The translations under genes and the position numbers were made by a program. 64,000 nt of DNA. Source: Sphingobacteriales bacterium 46-32. GTDB lineage: Bacteria > Bacteroidota > Bacteroidia > Chitinophagales > Chitinophagaceae. Below, in pieces: positions 62,534-64,000 of the stretch (its first letter is position 1; each line of letters begins with the position of its first letter). The notes under the pieces are model-generated. The model saw only the letters and a program-made list of their open reading frames with translations, had not been told where the DNA came from and searched no databases. The stretch lies in NCBI GenBank assembly GCA_001898485.1, contig MKTY01000019.1:372001-436000 (forward strand), given 5' to 3'.

Positions 62534-63424
62534 ATGAAGCACGCCTATGTTTTTCCAGGTCAGGGATCGCAATTTCCGGGAATGGGAAAGGAACACTATC
62601 AAAACAGCGCATTTGCCAAGAAATTATTTGAACAGGCAAATGAGGTGCTGGGTTTTCGAATTTCTGAAGTCATGTTTGAAGGCTCAGAAGCCGATCTGAA
62701 AGAAACAAATGTTACTCAGCCGGCCGTTTTTCTGCATTCTATCATTGCATTTCGCAGTATTGATGCGGCTAAGCCAGATATGGTAGCCGGTCATTCGTTG
62801 GGCGAATTTTCCGCGCTGGTAGCCAATGGCACACTTAGCTTCGAAAGTGCATTAGAACTGGTAACCTTACGGGCCAGGGCTATGCAGAAAGCCTGCGAGC
62901 TTACACCCTCTACCATGGCTGCAGTACTTGGTCTTGCAGACGAAAAAGTAGAAGAAATTTGTGCACAGGTGCGTACAGAAACCGGTGAAGTGGTCGTAGC
63001 AGCCAACTATAACTGCCCCGGACAACTGGTGATCAGTGGCAGTATAAAAGGAGTAGAGGTTGCCTGCGAGCAACTCAAAGCAGCCGGAGCCAAACGTGCC
63101 CTTCTCCTGCCGGTCGGAGGCGCATTTCACTCGCCTTTAATGGAGCCAGCCCGTGAAGAATTGCAGGCTGCCATTGAAAAAACAACATTCCATACACCAA
63201 CCTGCGCCGTTTATCAGAATGTAGTGGCAAAAGCTGTTTTTGATAAGGAAGAAGTTAAACAAAATCTTATTGATCAGCTTACCGGAGCTGTACGCTGGAC
63301 TCAAAGTATACAGTCTATGATCAAAGACGGCGCTTCACGTTTTACCGAGTGTGGTCCCGGCAAAGTATTGCAGGGTCTGATCGGTAAAATTGATAAGACT
63401 GTTGAAGTGAACGGAGTAAGCTAG
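62534..63424 (+). CDS. fabD: malonyl-CoA:ACP transacylase
   Basis: A 296-residue enzyme: FPGQGSQFPGMGKE opens it, GHSLGEFSALV holds the nucleophile Ser88, LLPVGGAFHSPLMEPA holds the catalytic His, and QPAVFLHSI with VAANYNCPGQLVISG are family blocks. It loads malonate onto acyl carrier protein for fatty acid synthesis. It stands alone in this window, after a terminator. A family A repeat begins 6 bp after its stop codon. Confidence 0.96.
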   Translation: MKHAYVFPGQGSQFPGMGKEHYQNSAFAKKLFEQANEVLGFRISEVMFEGSEADLKETNVTQPAVFLHSIIAFRSIDAAKPDMVAGHSLGEFSALVANGTLSFESALELVTLRARAMQKACELTPSTMAAVLGLADEKVEEICAQVRTETGEVVVAANYNCPGQLVISGSIKGVEVACEQLKAAGAKRALLLPVGGAFHSPLMEPAREELQAAIEKTTFHTPTCAVYQNVVAKAVFDKEEVKQNLIDQLTGAVRWTQSIQSMIKDGASRFTECGPGKVLQGLIGKIDKTVEVNGVS

Positions 63425-63430
63425 ATAATT

Positions 63431-63525
63431 GTTTGAAGGGTATAAAAAGTATAAAGCGTATAAAGGGTTATTAAATCAGTACTCTTTAAACCTTTTATAC
63501 GCTTTATACCCTTTAAACTTTTTAT
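63431..63525. repeat. intergenic inverted repeat, family A, third copy
   Basis: GTATAAAGCGTATAAA at 63449-63464 is perfectly complementary to 63494-63509, and further TTTAAAGGGTATAA words flank both. It fills the gap between the convergent fabD and acetyltransferase genes and ends 3 bp before the stop codon at 63528. Confidence 0.88.
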
Positions 63526-63527
63526 CT

Positions 63528-63977
63528 CTATGCAGAAATGCTGCAATTAATCCACCCCGCATCCAACGCAGCGCCGTAGCGTTTATAAAAATCAATAGCA
63601 GATGTATTCCAGTCAAGGACCTGCCACACCATTCCACTGAATTGTTTCTCCTTCATTTCCTCAATAAGACGGTCAAACAGCATCTTGCCAAGGCCTTTAC
63701 CGCGCATGGCATCTGTTACTATCAGATCTTCGAGGTATAGACGCTGCCCTTTCCAGGTGGAATAACGGATATAATAGAGCGCAAAGCCTTCTATATGGCC
63801 ATCTACTTCCGCAACAAATGCCCACCATACAGGCTGTGCTCCGAATCCACTCTCGGTAAAATGTTCGAGTGATACAGTCACTTCATCAGGAGCTTTTTCG
63901 TAAACAGCCAGTTCATGTACGAGTTCCATTAACCGTGGACAATCTTCGCGGCGCGCACGCCTGATCTCTATACTCAT
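63528..63977 (-). CDS. GNAT-family acetyltransferase (diamine/thialysine acetyltransferase type)
   Basis: A 149-residue protein. IEIRRARREDCPRLMELVHELAVYEKAPDEV is the SAT-type opening, YLEDLIVTDAMRGKGLGKMLFDRLI is the acetyl-CoA site, and QVLDWNTSAIDFYKRYGAALDAGW is the conserved end. These features match the spermidine/spermine and thialysine N-acetyltransferase group. The precise amine is unknown. The start ATG is 23 bp from the window end, and the promoter is outside the window or in an A/T-rich leader. Confidence 0.9.
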   Translation of the reverse strand: MSIEIRRARREDCPRLMELVHELAVYEKAPDEVTVSLEHFTESGFGAQPVWWAFVAEVDGHIEGFALYYIRYSTWKGQRLYLEDLIVTDAMRGKGLGKMLFDRLIEEMKEKQFSGMVWQVLDWNTSAIDFYKRYGAALDAGWINCSISA

Positions 63978-64000
63978 TCTTTTATTTTTTCTTTTTTGTA

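Overview
The window is ordinary chromosomal DNA of a Bacteroidota bacterium, most likely a member of the Chitinophagaceae. The signs are: futalosine-type menaquinone genes, a DUF4476 protein, a candidate type IX secretion tail, a large alpha-2-macroglobulin, many Sec-exported proteins and lipoproteins of unknown function, a promoter of the Bacteroidota TTTG / TAnnTTTG type, and little Shine-Dalgarno sequence before starts. No rRNA, tRNA, insertion sequence, prophage or CRISPR array was found. The genus is not certain.

Layout. 1-2210: a methionine operon on the minus strand (metB-like gene, a small unknown gene, metY cut by the window edge) behind a SAM-I riboswitch with a readable terminator/antiterminator. 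2306-9023: uvrA, a Lys/Ala-rich exported protein, three paralogous four-helix membrane proteins (two with a shared leader element) and a small exported protein. 9060-12000: an outer-membrane beta-barrel, an ElaA-type acetyltransferase and an M28 peptidase. 12166-17012: rarA, then the ATP-grasp / alpha-E / transglutaminase cassette behind a possible leader attenuator. 17210-25523: a membrane-anchored trypsin-like protease, two small membrane proteins, aspS, two MtfA-like zinc peptidases, a DAO-type oxidoreductase and a lipoprotein. 25646-31783: a 2045-residue alpha-2-macroglobulin with an intact thioester motif. 32591-38628: a DUF4476 protein, sucD, an MlaF/MlaE pair and a malic enzyme fused to a phosphotransacetylase domain. 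38791-44068: an ABC exporter pair, an S41 protease lipoprotein, an M20 amidohydrolase and a SPOR protein. 44177-47664: deoC with two aldehyde dehydrogenase genes that look like a split ALDH16. 47789-48599: a Panacea-domain gene overlapping a small membrane-protein gene, a candidate PanAT toxin-antitoxin pair. 48884-53355: two amidohydrolase-fold exported proteins. 53429-57100: a membrane protein / histidine kinase / response regulator operon and a divergent second response regulator. 57173-63977: a PabC-like enzyme, photolyase, mqnD and mqnB, two PTPS/QueD paralogs with folE, fabD and an acetyltransferase.

The most unusual feature is intergenic. Several unrelated families of short-word repeats (words such as TTTAAAGGGTATA, TGTGCTAATGTGCTGATG and AACTGTCAACTGTCCACTG) form long, sometimes perfect, inverted repeats close to stop codons. 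The stop codons of rarA and of the lipoprotein at 24873 lie inside repeat arms. They look like 3'-end stem-loop elements that arise again and again from different words. One family also appears as direct repeats in a divergent promoter region beside a 27-bp tandem array, so a pure terminator role does not explain everything.

All calls come from reading the sequence. No alignment, structure or expression data were available, and residue positions outside counted motifs are approximate.
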